64,000 nucleotides of DNA from Planctomycetales bacterium 71-10. Lineage in GTDB: Bacteria > Planctomycetota > Planctomycetia > Isosphaerales > Isosphaeraceae. The stretch is taken from NCBI GenBank assembly GCA_001898385.1, contig MKTT01000078.1:1-64000 (forward strand), in the 5' to 3' direction. This document shows, piece by piece, positions 1 through 8,648 of this stretch (positions are counted from its first letter, which is position 1; each line of letters begins with the position of its first letter). Position numbers and translations under genes: made by a program. The notes beneath the pieces are model-generated. The model was not told the origin of the DNA. It saw nothing but the letters and a program-made list of their open reading frames with translations, and did not search any database.

Positions 1-321
1 CCGCTCGAGGGGGATGAGCGAGCCTCGTACGACCGCGTCGCCGCCGTGCTCCGCGACACCTCCCGAGCCAGCAGCGCCGTCGAGTGCATGAACAGCGTCC
101 TGCGGATGCAGCAGTCGCGACACCGCCGCATGACCCAGTCGATGCTCGACCTTAAACGCCTCTACTGGAACTGCCGCCCGTTCCGCTCCGGCCCTCGTAA
201 GGCCGCATGTCCCTACCAGGCGCTGGGCCTCCCCTTGCCCACCTTCGACTTCTGGGAACTGCTCCGCTCCGACCCGGACCGCCTGACGCAAACACTGTCA
301 GCCCAAGCAAATGCCCTATGA
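1..321 (+). pseudogene. transposase C-terminal fragment (5' end outside window)
   Basis: The frame is open from base 1 and stops with TGA at 319-321, leaving 106 visible residues. The sequence VECMNSVLRMQQSRHR followed by LKRLYWNCRPFRSG resembles the C-terminal part of transposase-like proteins common in planctomycete genomes, where conserved basic and aromatic residues surround the last catalytic acid (here the E of VECMNS, my inference). No start, no terminal inverted repeat and no target duplication can be seen, because the rest lies to the left of the window. It may be the end of an intact element or a remnant. The family is recognised by general resemblance only. Confidence 0.55.
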
Positions 322-419
322 GACAGTCCCCTCGACCCGGATGGACGCCCGGCCGGGCCACCGTCTCCTCGAAAGACTTGCGTCGATTCGCGGTGGAGTT
401 GAGCGAGGAGTATCATAAA

Positions 420-582
420 TCCCCCTTCCCCCCTCGTGGGAGAAGGTGCCCCGGAGGGGCGGATGAGGGGGGCGCGACCGGGAGCCGTCGGACTCGAAGT
501 CTTGATCCGACGGCGCATGGGTCCTCCGTCGCCCCCCTCATCCGGCCTTCGGCCACCTTCTCCCACGAGGGGAGAAGGATGC
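420..582. repeat. MITE-like palindromic repeat, copy 1
   Basis: Two arms, about 422-475 and 531-580, are imperfect reverse complements. The left arm reads through CCTCGTGGGAGAAGGTGCCC to GGATGAGGGGG, and the right arm reads CCCCCTCATCCGGCCTTCGG through CACCTTCTCCCACGAGGGG. The centre holds a second nested inverted repeat, GCCGTCGGA paired with TCCGACGGC. The same design recurs near 31.6 kb and 53.9 kb. No ORF is carried, so any mobility would depend on an enzyme encoded elsewhere. The copy fills most of the gap between the transposase fragment and the DUF434 gene. Confidence 0.8.
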
Positions 583-628
583 TTGGCGTCGGCCTGCTGA
601 AGTGGTTTTGAAGGGCAAGCCCCGCCCG

Positions 629-1333
629 TCACCCCAGGTCGACGACGAACGCGCCGGGGACCTCGGCGTCGACGATCAGGCGGGCGAGGTTGAGCCAGGG
701 GCCGCAGCGGTCGAGGACGCCGGAGTCGGCGGTGGCGACGGCGGGGCCGGGGAGGCGGAGCACGGGGTCGGGGTCGGGGACGACCTCGGCGGACCAGCCC
801 GGATCGACCTCGCGGAGCATGGCCGCCAGCCGGCCGCTGTTGGAGACGGGGGCGTCCAGCAGCCACGCGCACGGGCCGATCCCCCACCGCCCCAGCGCCC
901 GCGCAGCCATCTCCAGGGCGGGCCGGGTCTCCTCGACGCGGCGGTACGTCCCGTGGACGCTCGCCAGGTCGCGATAGCAGCCGTCGCGGGCGCCCAGCAC
1001 GACGGCCCCGCCCAGGGCCGACTCCAGCGTCAGGATCAGGTTGAAGCCGTCGATCCGGACCGGCCGGCCGCGCAGGGCCTCGGGCTCGACCCGGCGCGCG
1101 CGACGGTCGGCGACGGCGGCGTCGGCCGCGGCGCAGCGCGCGACGGCGGCCCGCTGGCGCTCGACGAGGCGGCGGCGGTCGCCGACCAGCTTCAGGGCCG
1201 AGGGCTCCGCGTAGCCCCGCGAGAGGAGCCACGACAGGTCGGCCGCGGCCGACGCCAGCGCGGGGCGGGCCTCGACGCCGAACCACTCCCGATCCCCGGG
1301 GGCCGGGCCGCGATGCGTCCTGGAATCGGGCAC
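629..1333 (-). CDS. DUF434 domain-containing protein
   Basis: The 234-residue product matches the DUF434 family in layout. A short N-terminal helical region (about 20-80, with SAAADLSWLLSRGYAEPSAL and KLVGDRRRLVERQR) is followed by an alpha/beta domain containing IDGFNLILTLESAL and GGAVVLGARDGCYRDLASVHG. DUF434 proteins, usually paired with a DUF5616 domain, have no assigned biochemical function that I know of, and none is proposed here. Translation appears to start at GTG 1333, with GGAGG about nine bases upstream on the minus strand. The gene stands alone and is divergent from the surface-protein pair to its right. Confidence 0.75.
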   Translation of the reverse strand: MPDSRTHRGPAPGDREWFGVEARPALASAAADLSWLLSRGYAEPSALKLVGDRRRLVERQRAAVARCAAADAAVADRRARRVEPEALRGRPVRIDGFNLILTLESALGGAVVLGARDGCYRDLASVHGTYRRVEETRPALEMAARALGRWGIGPCAWLLDAPVSNSGRLAAMLREVDPGWSAEVVPDPDPVLRLPGPAVATADSGVLDRCGPWLNLARLIVDAEVPGAFVVDLG

Positions 1334-1607
1334 GAGCCGGAGCCTCCATCTCGCCGCGATCGGCCCACGCCGCCGCTCGCATCATACGCCGGGCGCCGCG
1401 GCGAGGCCATCAAGCGACGTCGGCCGGCCGGCCGTCCCGGCGATTTCGCGATTCCGGCCCGCCCCGAAATCCGCGCCCGGTTTCGGCCCCCGTTGCGATT
1501 GATGGTGTGGAACGGCGTCCGACATCCCGCCCGATCATCTCGCCTCGATCCGACGCCGCCATTCGAGATACGACCGCGAGGCGCCCCCGGCCCCGCGGCC
1601 CTCCTCG
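1334..1607. other. divergent intergenic region, no gene seen
   Basis: This stretch separates the minus-strand DUF434 gene from the plus-strand surface protein at 1695. Short frames crossing it have no recognisable product or ribosome binding site. It must carry the promoters for both directions, but I see no convincing -35/-10 pair. The structured leader begins at 1608. Confidence 0.5.
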
Positions 1608-1664
1608 CCCGCCGACGACGGCGGGCCGCACCGCCGGAGGCGCGGCAGGAAGCCCGCCCGGCGG
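1608..1664 (+). promoter_or_regulatory. structured 5' leader of surface protein 1 (hairpin plus GGCAGGA stem)
   Basis: A 7-bp hairpin CCCGCCG-ACGA-CGGCGGG (1608-1625) is followed five bases later by a second stem, CCGCCGG (1631-1637) with CCGGCGG (1658-1664), enclosing GGCAGGAAGCCCG. The second stem ends 30 bases before the ATG. The paralogue at 3474 has the same arrangement. I infer an RNA element or a translation-control leader. No known riboswitch class is assigned. Confidence 0.5.
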
Positions 1665-1694
1665 ACGCGCCATCCCGATGAAAGGATTCCCGAG

Positions 1695-3134
1695 ATGTCC
1701 AGGAACACGGACCGTCCCGAGGCCCCCCGCTCGCCCCTCTCCGGCCGCACCCGCCGCGACCGTCGCCGCACCGCCCCCGCTCTGACCTCGCTTGAAGACC
1801 GCAAGCTCCTCACCGGCGGCTTCGGCGGCATGGCCGCTGCACCGATGATGATGCAGCAGGCCCCCGCCCAGGTCTTCCAGGCCCACACCCAGGCGTTCAA
1901 TCTCGGCGGGGCCGAGGGCCAGTCCAACCCCACCCTCTCGTTCCAGGGCGACGCCGTCTCCCGGGGCACCGCCGGCGGCTGGGGCTCGACGACGCACACC
2001 GACGCCAGCGGCCAGGATTGGATCTACTCCGGCGCCAACGCCCAGTTCGGCCCGCTCGGCTCGCTCATCTTCACCGGCGGCTCCCGCGCCGACGTCGCGC
2101 CGAAGGCCGGCTCGCCCCTCCCCGGCAAGTCCGACGCCCCCACGACGACCGACTCGACGACGGATGTGACGACGACCGACGCGACGACGGATGCGACGAC
2201 GACCGACGACTCGACCTCGACCGACGCGACCGCGTCGAGCCGCGAGGAGTTGGACGCGGCCTTCGAGAAGTATCACGCCGACGTCCAGGCGATCCAGGAC
2301 AGGTCCGAGGTCACGCCCAAGCTGCTTGCGGCCCTCCGCGACGCGCAGGAGACGATCAAGACGGAGGCCACTGGCGATCCCGACGAAGCCCTGGTCACGA
2401 CGCTCCAGGACGACGCGAAGACGGTGCTCGACTCCGGCACGTTCACCGACGAGCAGCAGGCGACCCTGAAGGCCGACTACACGACCGTCCTCCAGAGCGC
2501 CGGCGTCTCCGACGAGACGATCGCCTCGTTCTTCGCCGCCCAGGACGCCGTCAAGGTCGCGAGCCACGTGACCGCCGACGACCTGGCCACCCTGGCCTCC
2601 GACCGCCAGGCGATCCAGGACCTCATCGACGCCCGGGGCGACGCGATCGACGGCCAGGCCCCCGGCGGCTTTGACGGCGGGATGGCCGCCCCGACCGGAT
2701 TCGGCGGCGGGGTGCAGCAGGGCGGCGGCTTCGGCGGCGCGTCGGCCCCCGGTGGGTTGGGCGGCGGGGTGCAGCAGGGCGGCGGCTTCGGGTCGGATCT
2801 GCCCGGCTTCGGCGGCGACTTCATGATCCCTGGCGGTTCGGGCGGCCCGCAGGGCGGTTCGACGCAGGCCGTCGCCCCCTCGGGCGGCGCCGACGTCGCG
2901 CAGCAGGGCGGGGCCGCGGCCGCGGCGCCCGAGGCCGGTGCGATCGATCAGGTCGGTTCGCAGGCCGCCCCGACGAGCGGACCGCGGGGCGGCTTCGGCG
3001 GCCGGCAGGGTGGGACCTCGGCCCGGTCGTTCGGGGGACGGCAGGTCGGCGGCCAGGGCGACCGCATGACGACGCGCTCGATGGGCGGCCGGTCCTCGTT
3101 CGGCGGCGGTTCCGGGCAGGCTCCCGGAACCTGA
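1695..3134 (+). CDS. LEDRKLL-motif surface protein, paralogue 1
   Basis: This 479-residue protein begins with an Arg-rich segment and LEDRKLL at residues 33-39. That motif marks the N-terminus of many planctomycete exported or surface proteins. A WIYSG..AQFGP motif lies at 109-119, a Thr/Asp-rich linker at about 151-180, and a predicted helical core at about 185-320 that includes VQAIQDRSEVTP and FTDEQQATLKADYTTVL. The remainder is a Gly/Gln-rich tail with repeated GFGGGVQQGGGFGG blocks, probably disordered. AAAGGATTC precedes the ATG. The next gene is a clear paralogue over the WIYSG motif and the core, while the tails differ. Function is unknown; an extracellular structural role is inferred. 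Confidence 0.7.
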   Translation: MSRNTDRPEAPRSPLSGRTRRDRRRTAPALTSLEDRKLLTGGFGGMAAAPMMMQQAPAQVFQAHTQAFNLGGAEGQSNPTLSFQGDAVSRGTAGGWGSTTHTDASGQDWIYSGANAQFGPLGSLIFTGGSRADVAPKAGSPLPGKSDAPTTTDSTTDVTTTDATTDATTTDDSTSTDATASSREELDAAFEKYHADVQAIQDRSEVTPKLLAALRDAQETIKTEATGDPDEALVTTLQDDAKTVLDSGTFTDEQQATLKADYTTVLQSAGVSDETIASFFAAQDAVKVASHVTADDLATLASDRQAIQDLIDARGDAIDGQAPGGFDGGMAAPTGFGGGVQQGGGFGGASAPGGLGGGVQQGGGFGSDLPGFGGDFMIPGGSGGPQGGSTQAVAPSGGADVAQQGGAAAAAPEAGAIDQVGSQAAPTSGPRGGFGGRQGGTSARSFGGRQVGGQGDRMTTRSMGGRSSFGGGSGQAPGT

Positions 3135-3385
3135 GCCCGCCACGCCGACGCCCCTTCCGCAGCCCGGCGGCGGGGGCGTCGAATCGATGATTATCGACGG
3201 TGTTTCACGGTTTCTTGAGCCTCGTTCGACTTTCCGGGTTTTGGGGGTTTTGCCGTCGTCGCCTCGATGCGGCCGACGATTCTTCCCTTACGGACGGCCC
3301 GCAACCACGTCGCAACCCCTTCGGCCGTCGTCCCGAGCCTCGCGACCCGGACGCCTTCGGGCGTCCCCGGGCGCGGGGCCATTCG

Positions 3386-3447
3386 CTCGCCGGAAACGGC
3401 GAGTCGCGCCGCCGGGGAGACGAGGCAGGAGGCCCGTCCCGGCGGCG
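3386..3447 (+). promoter_or_regulatory. structured 5' leader of surface protein 2
   Basis: A 7-bp hairpin CTCGCCG-GAAA-CGGCGAG (3386-3403, GNRA loop) is followed by a perfect 10-bp stem, CGCCGCCGGG (3407-3416) with CCCGGCGGCG (3438-3447), enclosing GGCAGGAGGCCCG. The stem ends 26 bases before the ATG. Architecture and spacing match the leader at 1608-1664, although the hairpin stems differ in sequence, which suggests compensatory change. The bases from 3135 to this element hold no gene. Confidence 0.5.
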
Positions 3448-3473
3448 TGGGACCCCCGGAAAGGATTCTCGCG

Positions 3474-4685
3474 ATGTCCCGAAAGCACGACCAGCGCGCC
3501 CCCCGCCGGGCGACTTCCCCCACGCTCGCGACGCTGGAGGAGCGCCGGCTGATGACCCGCGGCGTGATGCCGACGCCGGAGCCCGCCCCCTTCATCGTTC
3601 CGAAGTCGGCCCCCGCCTTCGCCACGACCGTCGCGGCCTCCGACGCGAGGCTTGCGGGCTCCGCCGGGATCGTCGCGGCCACGACGCTGCCGGCGTACGA
3701 CGCGGCGTCGACCAAGGACTGGATCTACAGCGGATCGGACGCCCAGTTCGGGCCCGCGGGCCTCTACGTCCTCTCCGGCGGCAACGCCTGGCCGACGCCG
3801 TCCTCGCCGTCATCCGACGCCTCCACGCCCCAGGGCAAGCTGGACGCGGCCTTCGCCAAGCAGTCGGCCGACATCCAGGCGATCCAGGACAGGTCCGAGG
3901 TGACGCCCAGGCTGCTCGCCTCGCTCCGCGCGGCGCGGGAGAAGGCGGCCTCGGAGGCCGGGACCGCCGACGCCGCCCTGGTCAAGGCGCTCCAGGACGG
4001 GGCGGACGCCGTCCAGAAGTCGGGCACGTTTACCGACGCCCAGCGGGCGCAGCTCCGGGCCGACTACACGGCCGCCCTGAAGGGCGCCGGCGTCTCCGAC
4101 GCCGCGATCGCCGGGCTGTTCGCCGCCCAGGACGCCGTCCTGGCCGCCGGCCACGTCACGGCCGACGACCTCAAGACCCTGGCCGACGACCAGGCCGCCG
4201 TCCAGGCGCTGCTGGACGCCATGCCCAGGGACGCCGTCGCCTACACGACCGACATCGCCGCCTCGGCCCGCGGCCCGGCCGCCCTGGGCGGCACCGCGAC
4301 GGCCTACGCGACCACCGCCTCGACGACGGCCGCGACCTCCACGCCCGCGGCGACGACGACCGCGGCGACGACGGCCGCATCGGCCGCCGCGAAGTCCGCG
4401 GCCACGACCGCGGCGATCGGGGCGCTACCGCAGAGCGTCCAAGCCCCGGGGCGGGACACGCCGGCCGCGACCACGACCACGACGCCGGTCGCCATGCGGC
4501 CGTCGGGCTTCGAATCCTCGATCCAGGTCGCCCGGCTGTCCCGCCGGATGTCGAACGCGACGACGGGCCGGGTGCGGAACGCGATCGGGAACCGCGCGCT
4601 CGTCCCGAACGCGCAGGCCGTCCCGGCCGTCGCCGGCCGTCGGCTCCAGGGCTTCCAGGGCATGCGGACGGCCTCGCGGCCCTGA
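3474..4685 (+). CDS. LEERRLM-motif surface protein, paralogue 2
   Basis: The 403-residue product has LEERRLM at residues 21-27, WIYSG..AQFGP from about residue 83, and a core from about 123 to 250 that matches the upstream gene closely (IQAIQDRSEVTPRLLASLR, SGTFTDAQ and AAQDAV appear in both). Its tail is Thr/Ala-rich (about 270-345) and then basic, unlike the Gly/Gln tail of the neighbour. The frame is open further upstream, but ATG 3474 is preferred because AAAGGATTC and the spacing match the paralogue's start. Tandem duplication is inferred. Function is unknown, probably exported and on the cell surface. Confidence 0.7.
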   Translation: MSRKHDQRAPRRATSPTLATLEERRLMTRGVMPTPEPAPFIVPKSAPAFATTVAASDARLAGSAGIVAATTLPAYDAASTKDWIYSGSDAQFGPAGLYVLSGGNAWPTPSSPSSDASTPQGKLDAAFAKQSADIQAIQDRSEVTPRLLASLRAAREKAASEAGTADAALVKALQDGADAVQKSGTFTDAQRAQLRADYTAALKGAGVSDAAIAGLFAAQDAVLAAGHVTADDLKTLADDQAAVQALLDAMPRDAVAYTTDIAASARGPAALGGTATAYATTASTTAATSTPAATTTAATTAASAAAKSAATTAAIGALPQSVQAPGRDTPAATTTTTPVAMRPSGFESSIQVARLSRRMSNATTGRVRNAIGNRALVPNAQAVPAVAGRRLQGFQGMRTASRP

Positions 4686-4740
4686 CGCGCCCGCGGCGCC
4701 GCCCGGGGGCGACCCCGGCGGCGCCGCGGAACCCTCGCGG

Positions 4741-5508
4741 TCAGGCCCGGCGCCGCCTCGCGGCGGCGAAGGCGCCGCAACCGGCCGCCAGGCCGGCCAT
4801 CGCCAGGGCCGACGGCTCGGGGACGGCCGCCGGCTGGTCGCCCACCACGAAGCGGAAGACGGAGGAGGTCTCGACAGTCCCCCCGCCGACCAGGTTCCCC
4901 GAAGCCGTGAGGGTCAGGTCGTAGATCCCGGCCGCGGTGAAGCCGAGGTTATAGTGGTCGTGGCCCCCGGCGAAGATGGCGATCGAGTCGGAGGCCGACA
5001 GGCCGTCCGCCGTGTTCATTTCGGGCGATCCCCAGTTCCCGTTGGAATACAGGACGAACTGCCCACCGGTGGAGGCGGAGAAGCCCGTCAGGGCGTAGCT
5101 GAGGGTGTCGTTCGCGAAGGTCCCGCCCGCGATCTCCTCGGCGCCGAAGCCGAGGAAGGGCCGAGAGCCCGCCCCCTGGCTCGTCTGGAGGAGCAGGTAG
5201 AGGGGGTTGCCCGCGAACGGCGAGGGCAGCCGGGAGTCGCCGGTGGTCAGGACGGACTCGGGGACGATCACCGAGATCGTCGACGGGTCGGGCGACGAGC
5301 CCGCGCCGCCGACCTGCGCCCCGTTGATCACCGCGGTGCTCGACATCTCGTAGAAGAAGCTCAGGCCGTCCGTCGCGTCGTAGTCGACGGCGATGTCGGC
5401 GTGCCCGGCCGTGTAGAGGTCGCCGAAATTCGCCGCCCGCGCGGCGAGGGTCGGCCACGCGGCCAGGGCTGCGCCGAGGGCCAGGGTCTTCAATGCTCGC
5501 GACATCAT
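4741..5508 (-). CDS. PEP-CTERM sorting domain protein
   Basis: The 255-residue protein has an N-terminal signal peptide (ALKTLALGAALAAWPTLAARA) and ends with VPEPSALAMAGLAAGCGAFA followed by an Arg cluster. This is the classic PEP-CTERM signal recognised by exosortases, which cut and attach or release the protein at the envelope. The body is rich in Gly, Ser and Thr and has no recognised catalytic motif. ATG 5508 is preferred over an upstream start because AGGA lies eight bases before it; a second ATG follows directly. No exosortase gene is present in the window. Confidence 0.8.
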   Translation of the reverse strand: MMSRALKTLALGAALAAWPTLAARAANFGDLYTAGHADIAVDYDATDGLSFFYEMSSTAVINGAQVGGAGSSPDPSTISVIVPESVLTTGDSRLPSPFAGNPLYLLLQTSQGAGSRPFLGFGAEEIAGGTFANDTLSYALTGFSASTGGQFVLYSNGNWGSPEMNTADGLSASDSIAIFAGGHDHYNLGFTAAGIYDLTLTASGNLVGGGTVETSSVFRFVVGDQPAAVPEPSALAMAGLAAGCGAFAAARRRRA

Positions 5509-5618
5509 GATGACGTTCCTAAAATCCTTGTTTGAACAAAACTTCACATCAATGGCCCGGGACGGCGTCCGGCCGCCGCCGGGGCCGCGCGAGGCTCGGC
5601 GGGCCCGCCCGGGCCGCG

Positions 5619-6101
5619 CTACATAGCCACGCGTTCCACGCTGGCGAACCAGCCATGGTCGGTTATGAGTTCACGCACCTGGATCTCGACGCCGTCCGAG
5701 GACTTCCAGTGGGTGAACCGACATCGCGGCTCCTTGGGCTCGCCGGGGTCCAACCCGGGGATCCGGGAGCGGAGGACGCCCAGCAGCGCCGTGGCGGGCA
5801 TGTCGTGGGAGTCGGCCTGGGTCGCGGCCTTGCCGCCGGGCCGGGCCTTCGGGACGTCCAGCCAGGTCCCGCCGGGGCGCCGGAGGATCCAGATCCGGTA
5901 GGAGCCGTCGGGGCGGGCGTCGTCCAGGCAGAGGACGGCGTCCTCGGGGATCAGCTCGGCGACCTCGGCGGGGAGACGACGGCGGGCCTCGGGCCCCGTC
6001 TGCTCCCCGACGTATCCGCCCGCGCGGCCGCAGCCGAGAGCCGAGGCCAGGGCCCAGGCCAGGGCCAACGCCCGGATCGGGCCGAAGTGATCAGAAGGCA
6101 T
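5619..6101 (-). CDS. putative lipoprotein paired with DUF1559 protein
   Basis: The 160-residue product begins with a hydrophobic signal segment ending [12 protein letters not shown], a plausible lipobox (LGC), so it is probably an envelope lipoprotein. The remainder has no domain I recognise. It contains a hydrophilic region with [20 protein letters not shown] and ends [15 protein letters not shown]. The ATG lies inside the end of the upstream DUF1559 gene (11-bp overlap, ATGCCTTCTGA), so the two are almost certainly translationally coupled. Similar DUF1559-lipoprotein pairs occur at 40.2 kb and 60.3 kb. Confidence 0.65.
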   Translation of the reverse strand: MPSDHFGPIRALALAWALASALGCGRAGGYVGEQTGPEARRRLPAEVAELIPEDAVLCLDDARPDGSYRIWILRRPGGTWLDVPKARPGGKAATQADSHDMPATALLGVLRSRIPGLDPGEPKEPRCRFTHWKSSDGVEIQVRELITDHGWFASVERVAM

Positions 6102-7212
6102 CGGAGCCCACCACCTCGCCGCCGTCGCGGGTCCCCAGGGCCCACCAGACCGGGTGTGCGATCGTGCTCCGGACGAACCGGACGGAGCCGTCGCCGAGCA
6201 GCACGTTCAGCCCGCCGGGGTGGGCGCTCCCGGGCGTGATCAGGATGTTGCCGTCCAGCTCGCCGCCGTAGATGTGGCAGCTCCGGCCGTTGACGGGCAG
6301 GACGTGCATGTAGATCCCGCCCGCGTGGCCCCAGCCCGAGATCCACGCGCGGCCGGGGAAGACGGTCCAGGCGGGGTCGGGGAAGCTCACCGTGCCGCAG
6401 TATTTCTGCCAAGCCGGCAGCGTGCGCGAGGTCCCCGACCCGCCGGCGCAGAACGATCGCGAGGACTCGGGCTCGACGAGCATCGCCTCCAGGTCGTTCG
6501 GGTCGGTGGCGCGGGGGATGCGGCGCTCGGCGACGGCGGCGGTGTTGCTGAGCCCGTCGGTCGCCATCGCGGCCGAGATCGGCCCGACGTGCCAGTCCGC
6601 ATGGCCCGCCGGGTCGGCCAGGCCGATGAACCCGTTGTGCCGGCCCATCCGGGGCCCGGCCGTCGCGCCGGAGGTGTCGGGCGTCCAGCCGGCGTTCCCC
6701 GCGTAGCTCTGCGGGGCCGGCCGCGACGTCCCCATCGTCTCGGGGACCTGATAGGACTCGGACGGGCACAGGTACACGCCGACGACCGCCCGCGCCGCCG
6801 TCCCGTTCGGGTGCGTCGCCGGGATCGTCGCCGCGTACATGGCGACGTCCGGGTCGGCGCAGGTGGCGGCGTTGCCCACCCAGAAGTTGATCGCGTTGTA
6901 GAGGGGCTGCTGGTCGACGTTCGGCAGGATGGTCGCGTGCCAGCTGAACAGCCCGTTGCGGCACATCCCCCCGGGGGCCGCCTCGGCCGAGGTGGTGCTC
7001 ATCGGGAACACGGCGTTGGAGTCGTGGTAGTTGTGGATGGCCAGGCCGATCTGCTTCAGGTTGTTCACGCACTGGGCGCGGCGGGCGGCCTCGCGCGCCG
7101 CCTGCACGGCGGGCAGCAGCAGGGCGATGAGCACGGCGATGATCGCGATCACCACCAGCAACTCGATCAGCGTGAAGCCCCGCGCTCGCGGTCGCATCAT
7201 TAAATGAATCAT
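6091..7212 (-). CDS. DUF1559 domain-containing pilin-like protein
   Basis: The 373-residue protein has a type IV pilin/pseudopilin N-terminus: a short basic leader, then G12|[18 protein letters not shown], with the conserved Glu at +5 and one long membrane helix. [17 protein letters not shown] and the C-terminal block [19 protein letters not shown] are hallmarks of DUF1559 (SBP_bac_10), a family hugely expanded in planctomycetes. Members are expected to be cut by a prepilin peptidase and may form envelope filaments or secretion-related structures, but the exact role is unknown. Start 7212 is supported by AGAGG seven bases upstream. It overlaps the lipoprotein gene downstream. Confidence 0.9.
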   Translation of the reverse strand: MIHLMMRPRARGFTLIELLVVIAIIAVLIALLLPAVQAAREAARRAQCVNNLKQIGLAIHNYHDSNAVFPMSTTSAEAAPGGMCRNGLFSWHATILPNVDQQPLYNAINFWVGNAATCADPDVAMYAATIPATHPNGTAARAVVGVYLCPSESYQVPETMGTSRPAPQSYAGNAGWTPDTSGATAGPRMGRHNGFIGLADPAGHADWHVGPISAAMATDGLSNTAAVAERRIPRATDPNDLEAMLVEPESSRSFCAGGSGTSRTLPAWQKYCGTVSFPDPAWTVFPGRAWISGWGHAGGIYMHVLPVNGRSCHIYGGELDGNILITPGSAHPGGLNVLLGDGSVRFVRSTIAHPVWWALGTRDGGEVVGSDAF

Positions 7213-7261
7213 GAAATAACCTCTGGGTCCTTGTGGCGTGTCGGCGTCCGCATCGCGGGGC

Positions 7262-7891
7262 TCAATCCCGATCGCGCGGGCGGAGGTCCGGGAGCCGGCG
7301 GAGGAGTTCCGCGCCGAGGGCGGCGCGGGCGCGGTGGAGGCGGGAGCGGACGGTGCCGACGGGGAGGCCGAGGGCCTCGGCGGCCTCCTCGTAGCCGCGG
7401 CCCTCGACGTCGCGGATGGTGAGGATCTCGCGATGCTCGGGGCGGAGGCGGGCGAGGGCCTCGCGGACGGCCCGCGCGAGGTCGCGGCGCTCCAGGTCGG
7501 CGGCGGGGTCGTCGCGGGTGGAGCCCTCGGGGCGGTCGAGGCGGGCCCTCCCCTCGTGGTCGCGGAGCCGACGCCGGGCGCGGGCCAGGCTGAGGCTGCG
7601 GAGCGTCACGGCCCGTTGCAGCCACGCGCCGGGGTCCTCCGGCCGGACGTCGTGCCGCCAGAGGGCGACGAGCGCCTCCTGCACGGCGTCGGCCGCCAGG
7701 TCCGCGTCGCAGAGGATGCGCCTCGCGGTCGAGGCCATCCGGGACAGGTGCGGCCCGGCCGCCTCCGCGAACTCGTCGTCGCTCACGCCCGCCGACCTCT
7801 TGAGTGGCGGCGGCGCCGGCCGCGTCGTCGTGAACCGATCCGGGCCGCCTCGGATCGGCCTCCTCGCCATGGAAACCATCCCCACGCTCAT
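7262..7891 (-). CDS. ECF RNA polymerase sigma factor
   Basis: The 209-residue protein has a sigma-70 region 2 segment ([20 protein letters not shown]) and a region 4 helix-turn-helix ([20 protein letters not shown] followed by RARAALG). It would direct RNA polymerase to a specific set of promoters. Start ATG 7891 is chosen because GGGAGG lies four bases upstream; a longer frame has no such site. No anti-sigma gene is adjacent. The downstream gene on the same strand is the DUF1559 pair (50-bp gap), so its promoter might respond to this factor, but that is only inference from position. Confidence 0.85.
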   Translation of the reverse strand: MSVGMVSMARRPIRGGPDRFTTTRPAPPPLKRSAGVSDDEFAEAAGPHLSRMASTARRILCDADLAADAVQEALVALWRHDVRPEDPGAWLQRAVTLRSLSLARARRRLRDHEGRARLDRPEGSTRDDPAADLERRDLARAVREALARLRPEHREILTIRDVEGRGYEEAAEALGLPVGTVRSRLHRARAALGAELLRRLPDLRPRDRD

Positions 7892-8017
7892 CGAACCTCC
7901 CGTCCCCGGCGCGAGGGCGCCGGACTCCTCTCGGGTCGAACCGCACGCGAAGCGATCGGCGCAGGCGATCGAGGGCGGGCGCACCGGTCCCGTCGGTCGG
8001 GGGCGGTGCGGCCTCGA

Positions 8018-8398
8018 TCAGGCGTGCGCGGGCGTCGGCCGCGGGGGGGCGCGGGGCCGCGAAGGGAGGGAGGGGACGGCGCGCGGCCCCGCCGAGGTGC
8101 GGGCTTCGGGCGCGAAGGCGACGCGCCCGGCGTCGACGGTCGAGGCCGCCTCGGGGGCGGCCTGGGCCTGGGCGAGGTAGGAGCAGACGGGGCAATGCCC
8201 GTCGTCGTGCGCCGGGGCGACCGTCGCGGAGACGGTCGCCGAGGAGGGATCGCCCTGCATCCCGGGGCCGGCGTCCGTCCGCACGGGGGCGGCGACTCGG
8301 CCGTGGCGGTCGCCCGTCAGCTCGTGCAGGCCCGGGCTGCACAGCGTGATCGCCGTGTAGGTGGCCAGCCAGAGGATGATGGACGGACGGCGGAGCAT
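8018..8398 (-). CDS. small DUF2946-like protein with HCPVCSYL motif
   Basis: The 126-residue product starts with a hydrophobic segment (SIILWLATYTAITLCSPG), followed by a HELTGD motif and then HDDGHCPVCSYLAQAQA near the middle. The pattern of an N-terminal helix plus His-rich HCPVC resembles DUF2946-type small envelope proteins, some of which sit near metal-handling genes. The CxxC with flanking His residues could bind a metal or a heme, which is inference. The tail is Pro/Arg-rich. It lies upstream of the ECF sigma gene on the same strand. The family assignment is tentative. Confidence 0.5.
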   Translation of the reverse strand: MLRRPSIILWLATYTAITLCSPGLHELTGDRHGRVAAPVRTDAGPGMQGDPSSATVSATVAPAHDDGHCPVCSYLAQAQAAPEAASTVDAGRVAFAPEARTSAGPRAVPSLPSRPRAPPRPTPAHA

Positions 8399-8648
8399 GG
8401 TGGGGGATGATCCTGGGTCGGCGCGGTCCTACGGATCCTACCGCAAGGGCCTTCTACACGGTAGTTGCCGGCCGATCCGCGAAAGTTCCCGGCGGGCCGC
8501 GAAATCTCGTTTCCCCGCGCGCCGTCGCTCGCTACAGGATTCGTCCGGGATCCTTCCCGAAGCCGACGACCTTGCCGCGAAGATCCGAGCCCGACATGAT
8601 GGGGATGGGGGCCGATCCACCTTCCTTTCAAACTCGGGAGGGCTTGCC

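Noticed and set aside
1-321. Complete insertion sequence at the left edge
   Set aside because: Only the 3' part of a transposase-like frame is present and no inverted repeat could be matched, because the other end is outside the window.
420-582. CRISPR array or tandem repeats at the CCTC-rich repeat
   Set aside because: The arms are inverted, not direct, and there is no regular spacer pattern.
3386-3447. Cobalamin or c-di-GMP riboswitch in the surface-protein leader
   Set aside because: GGCAGGAGGCCCG vaguely resembles the B12 box and the GAAA hairpin the GEMM tetraloop, but the other conserved core sequences of either class are not found, so only an unassigned structured leader is claimed.
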